This document shows, piece after piece, positions 38,586 through 38,601 of a DNA stretch of 38,601 nucleotides. The first letter of the stretch is position 1, and the number at the start of each line of letters is the position of its first letter. Source of the DNA: Gammaproteobacteria bacterium (lineage in GTDB: Bacteria > Pseudomonadota > Gammaproteobacteria > Pseudomonadales > Pseudohongiellaceae); NCBI GenBank assembly GCA_029242705.1, contig JAQWTK010000041.1:1-38601 (forward strand), written 5' to 3'. The translations under genes were made by a program, and so were the position numbers. The notes beneath the pieces are model-generated. The model was given only the letters and a program-made list of their open reading frames with translations, was not told where the DNA came from and did no database searches.

Positions 38586-38601
38586 AGGCTTTGTTAGTGG
38601 G

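Overview
This is about 38.6 kb of an AT-rich (roughly 40% GC by eye) gammaproteobacterial chromosome, densely packed with housekeeping genes. Gene order and protein motifs resemble the Pseudomonas/Cellvibrio side of the class and marine heterotrophs of that type: Pcm carries the [10 protein letters not shown] start motif, FdxA is of the Azotobacter FdI type, and there is a FleQ-type regulator. The lineage is an inference; no rRNA gene is present.

Region 1 (1-15831, all + strand) is the conserved block rnhB(partial)-dnaE-accA-tilS-pyrG-kdsA-eno-ftsB-ispD-ispF-truD-pcm-DUF368-nlpD. It covers replication, fatty-acid initiation, tRNA modification, CTP, Kdo, glycolysis, division and isoprenoid synthesis. 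surE is missing between truD and pcm. Region 2 (15877-21509) is fdxA and mutS on the - strand, then pncC(cinA C-terminal type)-recA-recX on the + strand. rpoS, normally between nlpD and fdxA in this synteny block, is absent; only 45 bp separate those two genes. recA is preceded by a 440-bp gap with two tandem LexA boxes and a long, structured leader.

Region 3 (21641-29099) holds a DUF1015 gene, an hsp20 gene with a sigma-32-type promoter and a ROSE-like RNA thermometer, and a prpB-prpC-prpD methylcitrate-cycle operon divergent from malonyl-CoA decarboxylase. A small hypothetical gene follows. prpC appears to start at a non-standard AUA codon. Region 4 (29321-33809) is the accessory part. It has an ArsS-type radical SAM gene followed at once by a two-domain glycosyltransferase fusion (a probable arsenosugar-type cassette). 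Next is a FlgM-like gene divergent from a FleQ-like sigma-54 activator that lacks the usual c-di-GMP-binding motif.

Region 5 (33806-38585) is the conserved purM-purN-DUF3108 operon (- strand), divergent from DUF2066-hda (+), and then a convergent DUF2069 membrane-protein gene. I saw no tRNA, rRNA, CRISPR array, insertion sequence or phage gene.
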